Source: Arthrobacter sp. SLBN-83
GTDB lineage: Bacteria > Actinomycetota > Actinomycetes > Actinomycetales > Micrococcaceae
Assembly: GCF_006715285.1 (NCBI RefSeq)
Contig: NZ_VFMX01000001.1
Coordinates: forward strand, 1,240,001 to 1,304,000
Reading direction: 5' to 3'
DNA: 64,000 nucleotides
In this document: positions 25,270 through 33,726 of the stretch, in pieces
Numbering within the stretch: position 1 is the stretch's first letter
Layout of the letters: every line of letters begins with the position of its first letter
Program-made: the position numbers and the translations under genes
Notes under the pieces: model-generated
The model's input: only the letters and a program-made list of their open reading frames with translations
What the model was told of the DNA's origin: nothing
Database searches by the model: none

Positions 25270-26142
25270 CTAACGGCTGGCGTAGTAGGCGGCAGCCATA
25301 TCCTGCTTGGCGCGGCCCTGCCCCGACACCCTGTCCAGCCTGGCGGCGAACGCTTCGGCACCGTCGAGCTTCACGCCCTGCTCAGCCGCCGCGTCCACAA
25401 TGAGATGGACATCCTTGCACGCGGTGTCCACGGCGAAGGAGGCAGGCTCCAGGCCGTCATCCATGATCAGGCCCATCTTGGTCCGCAGGTAGGGAAGATC
25501 CAGGCCACCGCCTTCGATCACGCCGAGGAACTGCTGCGGGTCGACGCCCAGGGCTTCGGCGAGCGCCACCACTTCCCCGGCGGCGTTGGAGGCGGCGATG
25601 ACCCAGCTGTTGACCACGAGCTTGAGGCGGGCCGCCGATCCCTGCGAGGGGTCTTCACCGGTCCAGATGGTGCGGGCGCCGATGGCGTCGAGGACCGGTG
25701 CCACGCGCTGGCGCACAGCTTCGGGGGCAGCGGCGAGCACCAGCAGCTGGCCCGCTTCGGCAGGGGCCCGGGTACCGGAGACGGGCGCCTCCACCAGGTC
25801 CAGGCCAAGCTCGGCCGCCAGGCCAGCCAGGACGGGTACATCCCGCACGCCCACGGTGGTGGACTGGACCCAGGCCGTACCGGGCTTTAACCCCGGAGCG
25901 GCGGAACGCATGACCTGCTCCACGGCGGCGGCGTCGTACAGCATGGTCAGGACCACATCGGCCGACTCCACGGCCTCTGCGGGGTTGGCGGCGCTGTGTG
26001 CCCCGTCCGCGGCCAGCGGTTCGGTTTTCGCCGCATCCCGGTTCCACACCGAGACATCGTGCCCGGCACGCAGGAGGTTCCGGGCCATGGCCGCTCCCAT
26101 GATTCCGGTCCCCAGTACGGCCACTTTAAGTTTCGTATCCAT
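25270..26142 (-). CDS. NAD(P)-dependent beta-hydroxyacid dehydrogenase (3-hydroxyisobutyrate family)
   Basis: A 290-residue protein from ATG 26142, with AGGAGGATGACTCA giving an excellent ribosome site. Motifs: VAVLGTGIMGAAMARNLLRAGHDVSVWNR (Rossmann), APVSGTRAPAEAGQLLVLA (substrate), and KLVVNSWVIA with the catalytic Lys. The C-terminal helical domain is complete. It belongs to the same family as the enzyme at 4.1-5.1 kb and probably works with the MHS carrier encoded next. It diverges from the DUF3072 gene. Confidence 0.92.
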   Translation of the reverse strand: MDTKLKVAVLGTGIMGAAMARNLLRAGHDVSVWNRDAAKTEPLAADGAHSAANPAEAVESADVVLTMLYDAAAVEQVMRSAAPGLKPGTAWVQSTTVGVRDVPVLAGLAAELGLDLVEAPVSGTRAPAEAGQLLVLAAAPEAVRQRVAPVLDAIGARTIWTGEDPSQGSAARLKLVVNSWVIAASNAAGEVVALAEALGVDPQQFLGVIEGGGLDLPYLRTKMGLIMDDGLEPASFAVDTACKDVHLIVDAAAEQGVKLDGAEAFAARLDRVSGQGRAKQDMAAAYYASR

Positions 26143-26248
26143 TGAGTCATCCTCCTGGTCCAGGTTTGGCGTTCCCTACCAACTCAACGTCTCCAGGATT
26201 CAGGGACTTATGCAACCGGGGTTCCTGTGGATTGTCGGTGGCCCCACC

Positions 26249-26254
26249 TAGACT
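26249..26254 (+). promoter_or_regulatory. -10 element of a probable leaderless DUF3072 transcript
   Basis: TAGACT ends seven bases before ATG 26262 and no Shine-Dalgarno is present, so transcription probably starts at or next to the start codon. The -35 region is weak. Confidence 0.5.
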
Positions 26255-26261
26255 CGTACCC

Positions 26262-26522
26262 ATGAGCGACAGCAACCAGGAAACCATTGGCAGCCCGGAA
26301 CCCGAACCCAATGCAGGCCTCAACAGGGATCCGGAAGACTGGGTAACGGGAGACGAACCCATGACGGCGGCACAGCGAAGCTACCTCGACACGCTGGCAC
26401 GCGAGGCTGGGGAGGAACTGCCCGCGGACCTGAGCAAGGCGGAGGCGTCAAAGCACATCGACCGGCTGCAGCAGCACAGCAACCGCGTGGCCGGCGACGG
26501 CGGCAACGGGGCCGGCAACTAG
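26262..26522 (+). CDS. DUF3072 domain protein
   Basis: An 86-residue acidic protein from ATG 26262, apparently leaderless. The middle contains the DUF3072 core: DPEDWVTGDEPMTAAQRSYLDTLAREAGEELPADLSKAEASKHIDRLQ. The ends are low-complexity. The family is common in actinobacteria and has no assigned function; the core looks like a small helical module similar to SAP/DUF3072 substrate-binding folds. It is monocistronic by appearance and divergent from the dehydrogenase gene. Confidence 0.85.
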   Translation: MSDSNQETIGSPEPEPNAGLNRDPEDWVTGDEPMTAAQRSYLDTLAREAGEELPADLSKAEASKHIDRLQQHSNRVAGDGGNGAGN

Positions 26523-26650
26523 GCTGCCCGGGCAGCAATACGCTGATGACGGCGGCAGCAAAGGACGGCGCTAAAGGAACCTTTGCGGAAGGCGGCTGCC
26601 GTGCGGTGGCTACCGGAGGTTGGCTGGCGAAAGCCTGCTGAAAAGAAGCG

Positions 26651-26854
26651 CTACCAGGCCTGGCACTCGCGGGTGAGGCCGAAGGGAACGGCGTCGCTGA
26701 GGTCCACCGTGAACCTGTCCACGCCGTGGCGGGTCACCAGGATGCCGTGGCGCTTGCCGTTCAATGCGTGGGCCTTTGCGGCTGCGACGGCGGCGTCGAG
26801 TTCGCGGTCCATGCTTTGGCGGTCGGATACGGTGAGGGTCAGGGGGAAGTTCAT
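26651..26854 (-). CDS. Small conserved-looking hypothetical protein
   Basis: A 67-residue protein from ATG 26854, with AAGGC about 8 bases upstream. It begins MNFPLTLTVSDRQSMDRELDA and predicts strand-helix-strand order: an amphipathic helix ELDAAVAAAKAHAL followed by GILVTRHGVDRFTVDLSDAVPFG. Third codon positions are GC-rich as in neighbouring genes, which supports coding. I do not recognise the family. It stands alone between DUF3072 and the GT87 genes. Confidence 0.6.
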   Translation of the reverse strand: MNFPLTLTVSDRQSMDRELDAAVAAAKAHALNGKRHGILVTRHGVDRFTVDLSDAVPFGLTRECQAW

Positions 26855-27172
26855 GCTGTTGCCTTATGTCTTTCGGGGGCCGGTGGGCAGGCGCCGCCCA
26901 GCGCTCCCCCTGGCTGCATAGGCGGTGGGCACTTTCGTGCCTCGCACTATGGTGCCGGAGGAGATAAGGGCCAGCAACTTTAGATAAATGACGCAGGTCA
27001 GCGCCCTGCGCGCCTTGCTTTGTCCTGACAATTACTGGGCGCGGGGCACCGTCAATTAGAGTTGAACAGGAGTGGAGGCTGATTTTCACGGCTTCCGTCT
27101 GCCCCCTGAGACCCCGCTCCGCGGCCTGACCCGAGCCATTTTGCGCGACCGCTGACTGTGCAACGACCTGAC
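26855..27172. other. Gene-free interval before the GT87 pair
   Basis: About 320 bases without a supported gene. The part from about 26940 to 27060 is visibly richer in A/T than its surroundings. A small TTGTC-CT-GACAA repeat (27020-27031) is the only structure seen. I find no convincing -35/-10 pair, although the promoter of the mannosyltransferase genes should lie here. Confidence 0.5.
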
Positions 27173-27187
27173 AAGGATTCCGCCATT
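27173..27187 (+). promoter_or_regulatory. Strong ribosome site preceding an ATT codon (GT87 gene 1)
   Basis: AAGGA (27173-27177) is followed after 7 bases by ATT (27185-27187) and then TCC. No ATG, GTG or TTG lies at this distance. The only upstream canonical candidate, GTG 27158, lacks a ribosome site. The same layout recurs before the next gene. Confidence 0.5.
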
Positions 27188-28501
27188 TCCACCGACGCTC
27201 TCTTCGGCAATCTGACCAGGATCCGCAACGTCATCCTTCCCACCCCGGTGCGGAGTGGGCTGAACACCGGGCGCGGCCTGCTGGGCGGCTTCATCGTGGT
27301 GCACCTGGTCTTCCTTATCTTCGCGGCATCGCTCTCCCTGCGCGGCGAGGCGTTCAGCGACACCTTCATCTACCGCGACTGGGCCATGGCGGGGTTCAAT
27401 GACGCCAACCTCCGCGGCGGCCCCAGCCCCTGGGTCTACCCCATCCTTGCGCTGATCCCCATGGCCATCGCGGGCGTGGCAGGACCCGCTCCCTTCTTTT
27501 TCCTGTGGGTCCTCATGACCACCATCCTCAACGGCTGGGCACTGCTGAAGCTCACCGGCCGCGGCCGCAACACCAGTGCCATCCCCGCGGGATGGTGGTG
27601 GCTGGCCTTCACGTTCCTGATGGGCTGGCTCGGCTTCGCCCGGGTGGACGGCCTCACCGCCCCGCTGGTCCTGGTGGCCCTGGCCTACGGCGTCAACCGC
27701 CCGTTCATCGCCTCCGTCCTGCTGGCCATCGGCACCTGGGTAAAGGTCTGGCCGGCGGCCATCATGCTGGCCCTCTTCGCCGTCGTAAAGAACCGCCTGC
27801 TGGTGGTGCTGGCAGGGATCTCGGTGACCGCCGGCGTTGTGGCACTGGCAGCCGTGCTGGGCAGCGTTCCCAAGTTGCTGAACTTCCTCACGCAGCAAGG
27901 CGACCGCGGAATGCAGCTCGAGGCCACCTTCACCACCCCCTGGCTCTGGCTTTCCGTCCTGAACGTGGGCGGCTCCCGCATGTACATGAACACGGACATC
28001 AACTCCATGCAGGTGGACGGGCCCGGCACCGCCATCATGTCCGTCCTCATGCAGCCGCTCCTGGTCCTGGCCGCCGTGCTGGTGGCCGGACTGACCTTCT
28101 GGGCCCTGCACAACGGCAAGCAGCACAAGGTGGCCGGCGGCGTGGACCGCACCGAACTGCTCCTGGCCGGCGCGCTCACCCTCGCCACCGCGTTCGTGGT
28201 GTTCAACAAGGTGGGCTCGCCCCAGTTCATGGTGTGGCTGGGCCCCGCCGTCGCCGTCGGGCTGGCGCACAGCTGGCGTGAGTGGCGCGTCCCGGCGCTG
28301 ATGCTGATCGCCATCGCCGTGGCCACGTACTTCATCTACCCCCTCTTCTATGACGCCCTCAGCCACAACAACCCCTGGATGGCGCTGGTGCTCACCATCC
28401 GCAACGTCCTGCTGGTGGTCCTGTTCCTGTGGAGCGTCCGTCGCCTGTACTCGTTGGGCAAGAAGACCGCCGTGCCCTCCCCCGCGCTCAAGGAGTCCTA
28501 A
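27185..28501 (+). CDS. GT87/DUF2029-like polyprenol-phosphate mannosyltransferase, copy 1
   Basis: About 438 residues if translation begins at ATT 27185 (GTG 27158 would give 447). It is a polytopic GT-C-type protein with some 10-11 hydrophobic segments. The first periplasmic loop contains GEAFSDTFIYRDWA with the Asp residues expected to act as catalytic base; later landmarks are WVKVWPAAIMLALF, RGMQLEATFTTPWLW and FNKVGSPQFMVWLGPA. These match the GT87 family of alpha-mannosyltransferases acting on polyprenol-phosphate-mannose at the outer face of the membrane. It is followed after one base by a paralogue and faces mptB, suggesting a lipomannan-type glycan locus. Confidence 0.82.
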   Translation: MSTDALFGNLTRIRNVILPTPVRSGLNTGRGLLGGFIVVHLVFLIFAASLSLRGEAFSDTFIYRDWAMAGFNDANLRGGPSPWVYPILALIPMAIAGVAGPAPFFFLWVLMTTILNGWALLKLTGRGRNTSAIPAGWWWLAFTFLMGWLGFARVDGLTAPLVLVALAYGVNRPFIASVLLAIGTWVKVWPAAIMLALFAVVKNRLLVVLAGISVTAGVVALAAVLGSVPKLLNFLTQQGDRGMQLEATFTTPWLWLSVLNVGGSRMYMNTDINSMQVDGPGTAIMSVLMQPLLVLAAVLVAGLTFWALHNGKQHKVAGGVDRTELLLAGALTLATAFVVFNKVGSPQFMVWLGPAVAVGLAHSWREWRVPALMLIAIAVATYFIYPLFYDALSHNNPWMALVLTIRNVLLVVLFLWSVRRLYSLGKKTAVPSPALKES

Positions 28502-28505
28502 GATT
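28490..28505 (+). promoter_or_regulatory. Strong ribosome site preceding an ATT codon (GT87 gene 2)
   Basis: AAGGAG (28490-28495), inside the end of the first gene, is followed after 7 bases by ATT (28503-28505) and TCC, immediately after the TAA of the first gene. The nearest canonical start, GTG 28530, has no ribosome site at a useful distance. Confidence 0.5.
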
Positions 28506-29786
28506 TCCACGAGGTTCTTTGACCGCCTGGTGACGCTCCGCACCAAACTGCTCCCCGCAAAGGTGGTGGACTGGTTCGCCCGCCCGTCCAGCGTCTGGTG
28601 GGGCTTCGCCGTCGTCCACCTCTACTTCCTGGGCTGGATGGCGTCCTTCTTCCTGAACGGCGACACCTTCAGCGATACCGAGCAGTACCGGCAGTGGGCC
28701 ACGGCCGGCTACAACCCGGCGGACCTGGCCGACAAGATCAGCCCCTGGGTCTACCCGGTGCTGGCGCAGATCCCCATCTTCCTGGCCAACATCGCCGGGC
28801 CCAGCCTCTACCTGCTGGTCTGGTTCCTGATCATCACGGCGCTGAACGCCGTCGGCCTGCTGTACCTCACCCGCGGGCCCCGGACTGTAACGGGCATTGC
28901 GCCGGCCTGGTGGTGGCTGTTCTTCACAGTGTTCATGGGGTACCTGAGTTTCGCCCGGGTGGAAGGCATCACGGCTCCGATCGTGCTGATCGCCCTGCTT
29001 TACGCCGCCGAACGGCCCGTGGTGGCGGGCATCCTGCTCAGCGTTGCCACGTGGATCAAGGTCTGGCCGGCAGCCGTGCTGGTGCCCATCGTCATCGCCA
29101 GCCACAAGCGGGTCCAGGTGGTGCTGGCAGGTGCTGCCGTCACGGCCGTCGTGGGCCTGGGGACGTGGCTGTCCGGCGGCCTGCCGCATATCATGGACTT
29201 CCTCCTGAACCAGGGCGAACGCGGCATGCAGCTCGAAGCCACGTTCTCCACGCCCTGGGTGTGGCTGAGCGTGTTCCACATCGCCGGCTCGAAAATGGCG
29301 GACAACACAGCCATCAACTCCACGGAGGTCTATGGCCCGGGGGCAAGCACCGCCGCGTTCCTGATGCAGCCCCTGCTGATCCTGGCCGCTGTCACCGCAG
29401 CCATCCTGCTGGTGCGGGCCATGCGCCGGGGCGCGGAGCGGGAGGAGCTGTTCCTCGAGGGTTCGCTCATGATGGTCACCGCGTTCATCGTGTTCAACAA
29501 GGTTGGCTCGCCGCAGTTCATCATCTGGCTGGCGCCCGTGATCATCGCGGGCCTGGCGCACGACTGGGAGCGCTGGAAAGTCCCCGCGGCCCTGCTTATG
29601 GGCATCGCCATGACGACGTTCGTGATCTACCCGCTGTTCTACACCCCGCTCATCCACGCCCACCCGGTCATGGCCGCCATCCTCACCACCCGCAACGTGC
29701 TCCTGGTGGTGCTGCTGTGGTGGTCCGTGAAGCGCACGGCCGAGCTGGGCCGGAAGGCTTCAGCGACGGTTCCCGCGGGAGCCTAA
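28503..29786 (+). CDS. GT87/DUF2029-like polyprenol-phosphate mannosyltransferase, copy 2
   Basis: About 427 residues from ATT 28503 (GTG 28530 would give 418). It is clearly paralogous to the gene before it: the two share ISTxxF at the proposed N-terminus, the WVYPxLAxIP segment, WxKVWPAA, RGMQLEATFxTPWxWLSV and FNKVGSPQF. The loop GDTFSDTEQYRQWA carries the candidate catalytic Asp. The role is probably addition of mannose to a membrane-linked glycan from a polyprenol-phosphate donor. Its stop codon overlaps that of mptB on the opposite strand by four bases. The pair looks like a tandem duplication that has diverged. Confidence 0.82.
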   Translation: MSTRFFDRLVTLRTKLLPAKVVDWFARPSSVWWGFAVVHLYFLGWMASFFLNGDTFSDTEQYRQWATAGYNPADLADKISPWVYPVLAQIPIFLANIAGPSLYLLVWFLIITALNAVGLLYLTRGPRTVTGIAPAWWWLFFTVFMGYLSFARVEGITAPIVLIALLYAAERPVVAGILLSVATWIKVWPAAVLVPIVIASHKRVQVVLAGAAVTAVVGLGTWLSGGLPHIMDFLLNQGERGMQLEATFSTPWVWLSVFHIAGSKMADNTAINSTEVYGPGASTAAFLMQPLLILAAVTAAILLVRAMRRGAEREELFLEGSLMMVTAFIVFNKVGSPQFIIWLAPVIIAGLAHDWERWKVPAALLMGIAMTTFVIYPLFYTPLIHAHPVMAAILTTRNVLLVVLLWWSVKRTAELGRKASATVPAGA

Positions 29787-31414
29787 GGGGTTTCGCGGCG
29801 TTCGACGGCGGCAGGGGCCTTGGCGTCCGCGGCGGCAGCCTGGCGTGCTGCGCGGCGTTCCATCGCCCACTCCCAGCCGCGCCGGGCCAGGTCCAGGGGC
29901 TTTCCTTCAATGAGCAGCTTGCGCGTGTGGACGTCCAGGACCAGCAGGTAGAACGTGAAGGCCAGGGCTGTGAAGAACGCCAGGGACGAGGCGTCGATGG
30001 GCAGCTCCACGAAGGACCAGACCGAAAGCTGGTCCTGGGCGCCGAACACCACGAAGAACGTCACGCCCACGTACAGCGACCGGATCTGCCAGTCGTCCCG
30101 GATCCCGGTGACGGCCAGGAACGGCAGGAACCACAGGATGTACCAGGGCTGGATGATGGGCGACAGCATCACGACGGCGGTGAACGCCAACGCCATCCGG
30201 CGCACGGCCCGCGAGTAGTCGCCGCGGAACATCAGCAGCAGGACCAGGGCGATGGCTGCCCACTTCATGGCAGTCCGCAGCCAGGTGGCCAGGGTTCCGC
30301 CGGGCAGTCCCAGCGCGTTGGCGAGCATCTCCACCTGTTGCCCCAGGAAGCCCGACGGTGAGTAGCCGGTGTAGCCGGGCGTTGGGTCCATGATGGCCCA
30401 GGTCCACCCAATGCCAAGGTTGAACGGGATGCCGCTGAGGACCAGGACGCCGAAACTGATGCCCGCGGTCGCGGCCCACATCAGGAACTTCCGCGGCCAG
30501 GTGGCGGAGGGGCCCGCCCACATGAGGCCGATGAACGGCAGCAGTAGCACGGTAATGGGTTTGATGCCGATGGAGGCGGTGACCAGCAGGATGCCGAGTA
30601 CGTAGCGGCGGGTAGCGGCGAAGTACACGCCCGCGACGGCGAGCCCCACCATCAGCGCGTCATTATGGGCGCTGGCAATGAAACTGATCAGGAACAACGG
30701 GTTGGCCACGGAAATCCAGAGTGCCCGCGCACCGTTGATGCCGTGCAATTCGGCCAGTTTGGGCACGTAGATGACGCACAGCAGCACGCCGACGCCGGCC
30801 AGCAGGCGGAACAGCAGGACGGACGCGTCCGGCTGGGCTCCGGTCAGTCCCACCACCGCCCGCGCCAGCCACAGGAAGTAGGGGCCGTAGGGGGTCCGGT
30901 TTTCGGCCCAAGCGGGGTCGGCGCCCAAGGCGAACCAGTTGTTGAGCGTGGAAATGCCCACCTCGTACGGGTTCTGGCCTTCCATCACCAGCCGGCCCTG
31001 CCCGGTGTACGCATAGACGTCGCGGGAAAAGACCGGCACGCAGAACAGCAGGGGGAGGGACCAGGCGGAGATGGCCACCACCACGGAGCGCAGGGACGAC
31101 TGTCCCCAGTCCCCCAGCCGCTGGCCCAGGCGCAGCCACGAGCGCATCAGCAGCATGGCACCGGCCGTCAGCAGCACCGTGGACACCGCCACGCCCCAGC
31201 CTTCGGTGCGAAGCGCGATCACCACGGGTTGCCGGATCATGGGGGAACCATTGGCGATCCAGCCTGTTCCGATGGAGCCGACGAACATCATGAGGGCGCC
31301 GATGAAACCTTCGAGGGTTGCCAGGTAGGCACGGCCTTTCGCAGGCACGGAGGCCTCGGCCGAAGTGTCCGGCCTGCTTTCCGATGTCCTGAGGTGCGAC
31401 CCGCCTGCCGTCAT
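29783..31414 (-). CDS. mptB: Polyprenol-phosphomannose-dependent alpha-1,6-mannosyltransferase, MptB family
   Basis: A 543-residue polytopic protein from ATG 31414. The MptB/GT-C signature is visible: VFSRDVYAYTGQGRLVMEGQNPYEVG with the catalytic-type Asp in the first large loop, NRTPYGPYFLWLARAVV, SAHNDALMVGLAVAG, and IQPWYILWFLPF near residue 420. Members extend the alpha-1,6 mannan core of lipomannan using polyprenol-phosphate-mannose. The C-terminal tail is charged and cytoplasmic. It converges on two GT87-like genes, so the three probably build the same envelope glycan. MptA versus MptB cannot be strictly separated by eye; MptB length and motifs fit best. Confidence 0.85.
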   Translation of the reverse strand: MTAGGSHLRTSESRPDTSAEASVPAKGRAYLATLEGFIGALMMFVGSIGTGWIANGSPMIRQPVVIALRTEGWGVAVSTVLLTAGAMLLMRSWLRLGQRLGDWGQSSLRSVVVAISAWSLPLLFCVPVFSRDVYAYTGQGRLVMEGQNPYEVGISTLNNWFALGADPAWAENRTPYGPYFLWLARAVVGLTGAQPDASVLLFRLLAGVGVLLCVIYVPKLAELHGINGARALWISVANPLFLISFIASAHNDALMVGLAVAGVYFAATRRYVLGILLVTASIGIKPITVLLLPFIGLMWAGPSATWPRKFLMWAATAGISFGVLVLSGIPFNLGIGWTWAIMDPTPGYTGYSPSGFLGQQVEMLANALGLPGGTLATWLRTAMKWAAIALVLLLMFRGDYSRAVRRMALAFTAVVMLSPIIQPWYILWFLPFLAVTGIRDDWQIRSLYVGVTFFVVFGAQDQLSVWSFVELPIDASSLAFFTALAFTFYLLVLDVHTRKLLIEGKPLDLARRGWEWAMERRAARQAAAADAKAPAAVERRETP

Positions 31415-31485
31415 GATTGTGTGGTCCCCTACTTCGTTACGGCACTGCTCGCCCCAGCTTCACAAGGCCGCCCTGCAACCTGGTC

Positions 31486-31509
31486 ATTTTATCAGCCGTA
31501 CTTACGGCT
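31486..31509 (-). promoter_or_regulatory. mptB upstream -10 and inverted repeat
   Basis: On the minus strand a TAAAAT -10-like element (31486-31491) is preceded by AGCCGTA-AG-TACGGCT (31494-31509), a perfect 7-base-arm inverted repeat that would fill the -35/-10 spacer. It could be an operator or a hairpin ending the MerR transcript, although no T-run follows. Confidence 0.4.
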
Positions 31510-31564
31510 GCCCCGGGCCGCGGCCGGCGGGAACGCCACAGTTTGGCAACACCCGGCAGGAAAG

Positions 31565-31966
31565 CTAGCGGGCGCGCAGCAGTGCCAGGAATTCGTCGGC
31601 CATGCCCAGTTGCTCCTCCAGTTTGGCCCGGCGCCGCGCCGCCTCTTCGATAAAGCCGTTCAGCTCCTCCCGGATGCCGGCAACATCCTGGCCTGGCTTG
31701 GCCGCCTCCAGGGCGTCGATAACCCGAAGAAGTCCTGCCATGGCTTCGAGTGTGAACCCGAGCGGTTTCATCCTCCGGATCAGCAGCAGCCGCGTGAAGT
31801 CGCGTTCGGTGTAAAGACGGAACCCGCCTTCAGTACGGCCCGAGGGTTTGAGCAGGCCCACCTCGTCGTAATGTCGGATGGTCCGGAGGGACATCTGCGA
31901 ACGGTCCGCCAGTTCGCCAATGTGCATTGTCGCCACCACTTCTTCGGCGGTCATTTCTTTCACCAT
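31565..31966 (-). CDS. MerR family transcriptional regulator
   Basis: About 133 residues from ATG 31966. A TTG at 31987 is also open, but it overlaps the probable operator. The N-terminal winged helix-turn-helix MHIGELADRSQMSLRTIRHYDEVGLLKPSGRTEGGFRLYTERDF is followed by RLLLIRRMKPLGFTLEAM and a long C-terminal coiled coil with no effector domain and no cysteines, so metal sensing is unlikely. It is divergent from the SulP transporter gene, which is the likely target. Confidence 0.9.
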   Translation of the reverse strand: MVKEMTAEEVVATMHIGELADRSQMSLRTIRHYDEVGLLKPSGRTEGGFRLYTERDFTRLLLIRRMKPLGFTLEAMAGLLRVIDALEAAKPGQDVAGIREELNGFIEEAARRRAKLEEQLGMADEFLALLRAR

Positions 31967-31986
31967 CACGTCACCAATCCGGGCCA

Positions 31987-32002
31987 ACCCTCACGTTAGG
32001 GT
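31987..32002. promoter_or_regulatory. Probable MerR operator
   Basis: ACCCT (31987-31991), six bases CACGTT, and AGGGT (31998-32002) form an inverted repeat between the MerR gene and the SulP gene. The spacing and position are typical of MerR-family operators that sit in a promoter spacer. The promoter elements themselves are not clear. Confidence 0.5.
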
Positions 32003-32152
32003 AGTGTTGCATACGCAGCCGGAAGTCACCGTCGCATTCTTTTGTCCACCCCCATTGTCTTTCATGGCCGGGCTGGACCCGTGCGCACCGTGGCGCGCAG
32101 AACGTTGCACACCGCTCTCCCAAGAGGGAGCCAAGTCCCCTGGAGCCGCTCC

Positions 32153-33652
32153 TTGGCCGTCGCCGACCGCACCCGCCCAATCCGGCAACCAACCACCGTC
32201 CTCAGCGCCCTGCGCTCCCCGCGGCAGCTCAGCCGGGAGGTCCTGGCCGGGATGGTCACCACGCTGGCACTGGTCCCGGAAGTGATCTCGTTTTCGATCG
32301 TGGCGGGCGTCGATCCCATGGTGAGCCTTGTCGCCTCCATCGTGCTGGCCCTGGCCATGTCCATCCTCGGAGGCCGACCAGGAGTGGTGACCGCGGCTGC
32401 CGGTTCCGTTGCCCTGGTGATCGCCCCACTGGTCCATGAGCACGGCGTCGAATACGTCCTGCCCACCGTGCTCCTTGCCGGCGTCATCCAGGTTGTCTTT
32501 GGCCTGGCCGGGCTGGCGCGGCTGATGCGGTTCATTCCGCGCTCGGTGATGATCGGCTTCGTCAACGCGCTGGGCGTGCTGATCTTCATGGCGCAGGTGC
32601 CCCATGTCCTGAATGTTCCCTGGCTCGCCTACCTGCTGTTCGCCCTGACGTTCGCCATCATTTTCATCCTGCCCCGGTTCACCAAGGTGGTGCCGTCGCC
32701 GCTGGTGGCCATCGTCGTCGTCACGGCAGTCGTGATCATTGCGGGCCTCACCGTTCCGAACGTTGCGGACGAGGGACCGCTCACGGGCAAGCTCCCAGGC
32801 ATCACGCCGTTCCTCTTCCCGGTGAACCTTGAGACCTTCCAGCTGGTCCTGCCCACGGCGCTAAGCGTGGCGTTCGTCGGGCTCATGGAAACCCTCCTCA
32901 CGGCAAAGCTCGTGGACGACATCACGGAAACCCCTTCGCACAAGGGCCGCGAGTCCTGGGGACTGGGCGTCTCGAACATCCTTGCCGGCTTCTATGGGGG
33001 CATTGCAGGCTGCGCCATGATCGGCCAGACCGTCCTCAACGTGAAGACCGGCCAGGCCCGCACCAGGATTTCGACATTCGTGGCCGGGCTGTTCCTGCTG
33101 GCACTGGTGACGGGGCTCAGCTCGATCATGGGCCAGATCCCCATGGTGGCCCTCGCCGCGGTCATGATGGTGGTCGCAGTGACCACCGTCGACTGGCACA
33201 GCGTGAAGCCGTCCACCCTGAAACGGATGCCCGTACCGGAAACGCTGGTCATGGCAGTCACCGTCGCCGTCGTGGTCTTCACCGGCAACCTGGCCTACGG
33301 CGTGCTGGTGGGCGTCATCCTGGCGATGGTGCTGTTCGCGCGCCGGGTGGCCCACGTCATCACCGTGGAGCGGCACCTTGCGGAGGACGGCGAAACCGTC
33401 CGCTACGACGTAGTGGGTCCGCTGTTTTTCGGAAGCAGCAATGACCTGGTGGAGCAGTTCGCCTACGCAGATGATCCCGCCTCGGTCAGCATTGACCTCA
33501 CCCGTGCCCAGATCTGGGACGCCTCAACCGTCGCCGCGCTCGACTCCATCGAAACGAAGTACGCGGACCATGGTGCAACGGTGGCAATCGAAGGCCTGGA
33601 TGAACGCAGCACCGGCTTTCACCGGCGCCTTACGGGGCATCTGGGCGCGTAA
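32153..33652 (+). CDS. SulP family inorganic anion transporter with STAS domain
   Basis: About 499 residues from TTG 32153, chosen for GGAG 7 bases upstream; the frame is open to 32042 and GTG 32081 is another option. Some 10-12 membrane segments include the SulP landmarks GMVTTLALVPEVISFSIVAGVDP, GRPGVVTAAAGSVALV and GLMETLLTAKLVDDIT. The cytoplasmic C-terminal STAS domain runs from about residue 405 (VRYDVVGPLFFGSSNDLVEQF...SIDLTRAQIWDASTVAALDSIE). SulP proteins carry sulfate, bicarbonate or other anions. It is divergent from the MerR gene. The solute cannot be told from sequence. Confidence 0.88.
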   Translation: MAVADRTRPIRQPTTVLSALRSPRQLSREVLAGMVTTLALVPEVISFSIVAGVDPMVSLVASIVLALAMSILGGRPGVVTAAAGSVALVIAPLVHEHGVEYVLPTVLLAGVIQVVFGLAGLARLMRFIPRSVMIGFVNALGVLIFMAQVPHVLNVPWLAYLLFALTFAIIFILPRFTKVVPSPLVAIVVVTAVVIIAGLTVPNVADEGPLTGKLPGITPFLFPVNLETFQLVLPTALSVAFVGLMETLLTAKLVDDITETPSHKGRESWGLGVSNILAGFYGGIAGCAMIGQTVLNVKTGQARTRISTFVAGLFLLALVTGLSSIMGQIPMVALAAVMMVVAVTTVDWHSVKPSTLKRMPVPETLVMAVTVAVVVFTGNLAYGVLVGVILAMVLFARRVAHVITVERHLAEDGETVRYDVVGPLFFGSSNDLVEQFAYADDPASVSIDLTRAQIWDASTVAALDSIETKYADHGATVAIEGLDERSTGFHRRLTGHLGA

Positions 33653-33681
33653 GCCGCGACTTCGGCCCCTCAACACGCAAG

Positions 33682-33713
33682 AGAGGCGGGGGCGCAGATG
33701 CGGCCCCGCCTCT
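33682..33713. terminator. Bidirectional terminator between SulP and FAD oxidoreductase genes
   Basis: AGAGGCGGGG (33682-33691) and CCCCGCCTCT (33704-33713) form a perfect 10-bp stem with a 12-base loop in the gap between two convergent genes. There is no strong T-run on either side, so efficiency is uncertain. Confidence 0.6.
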
Positions 33714-33726
33714 TCCATCCGCGGTC

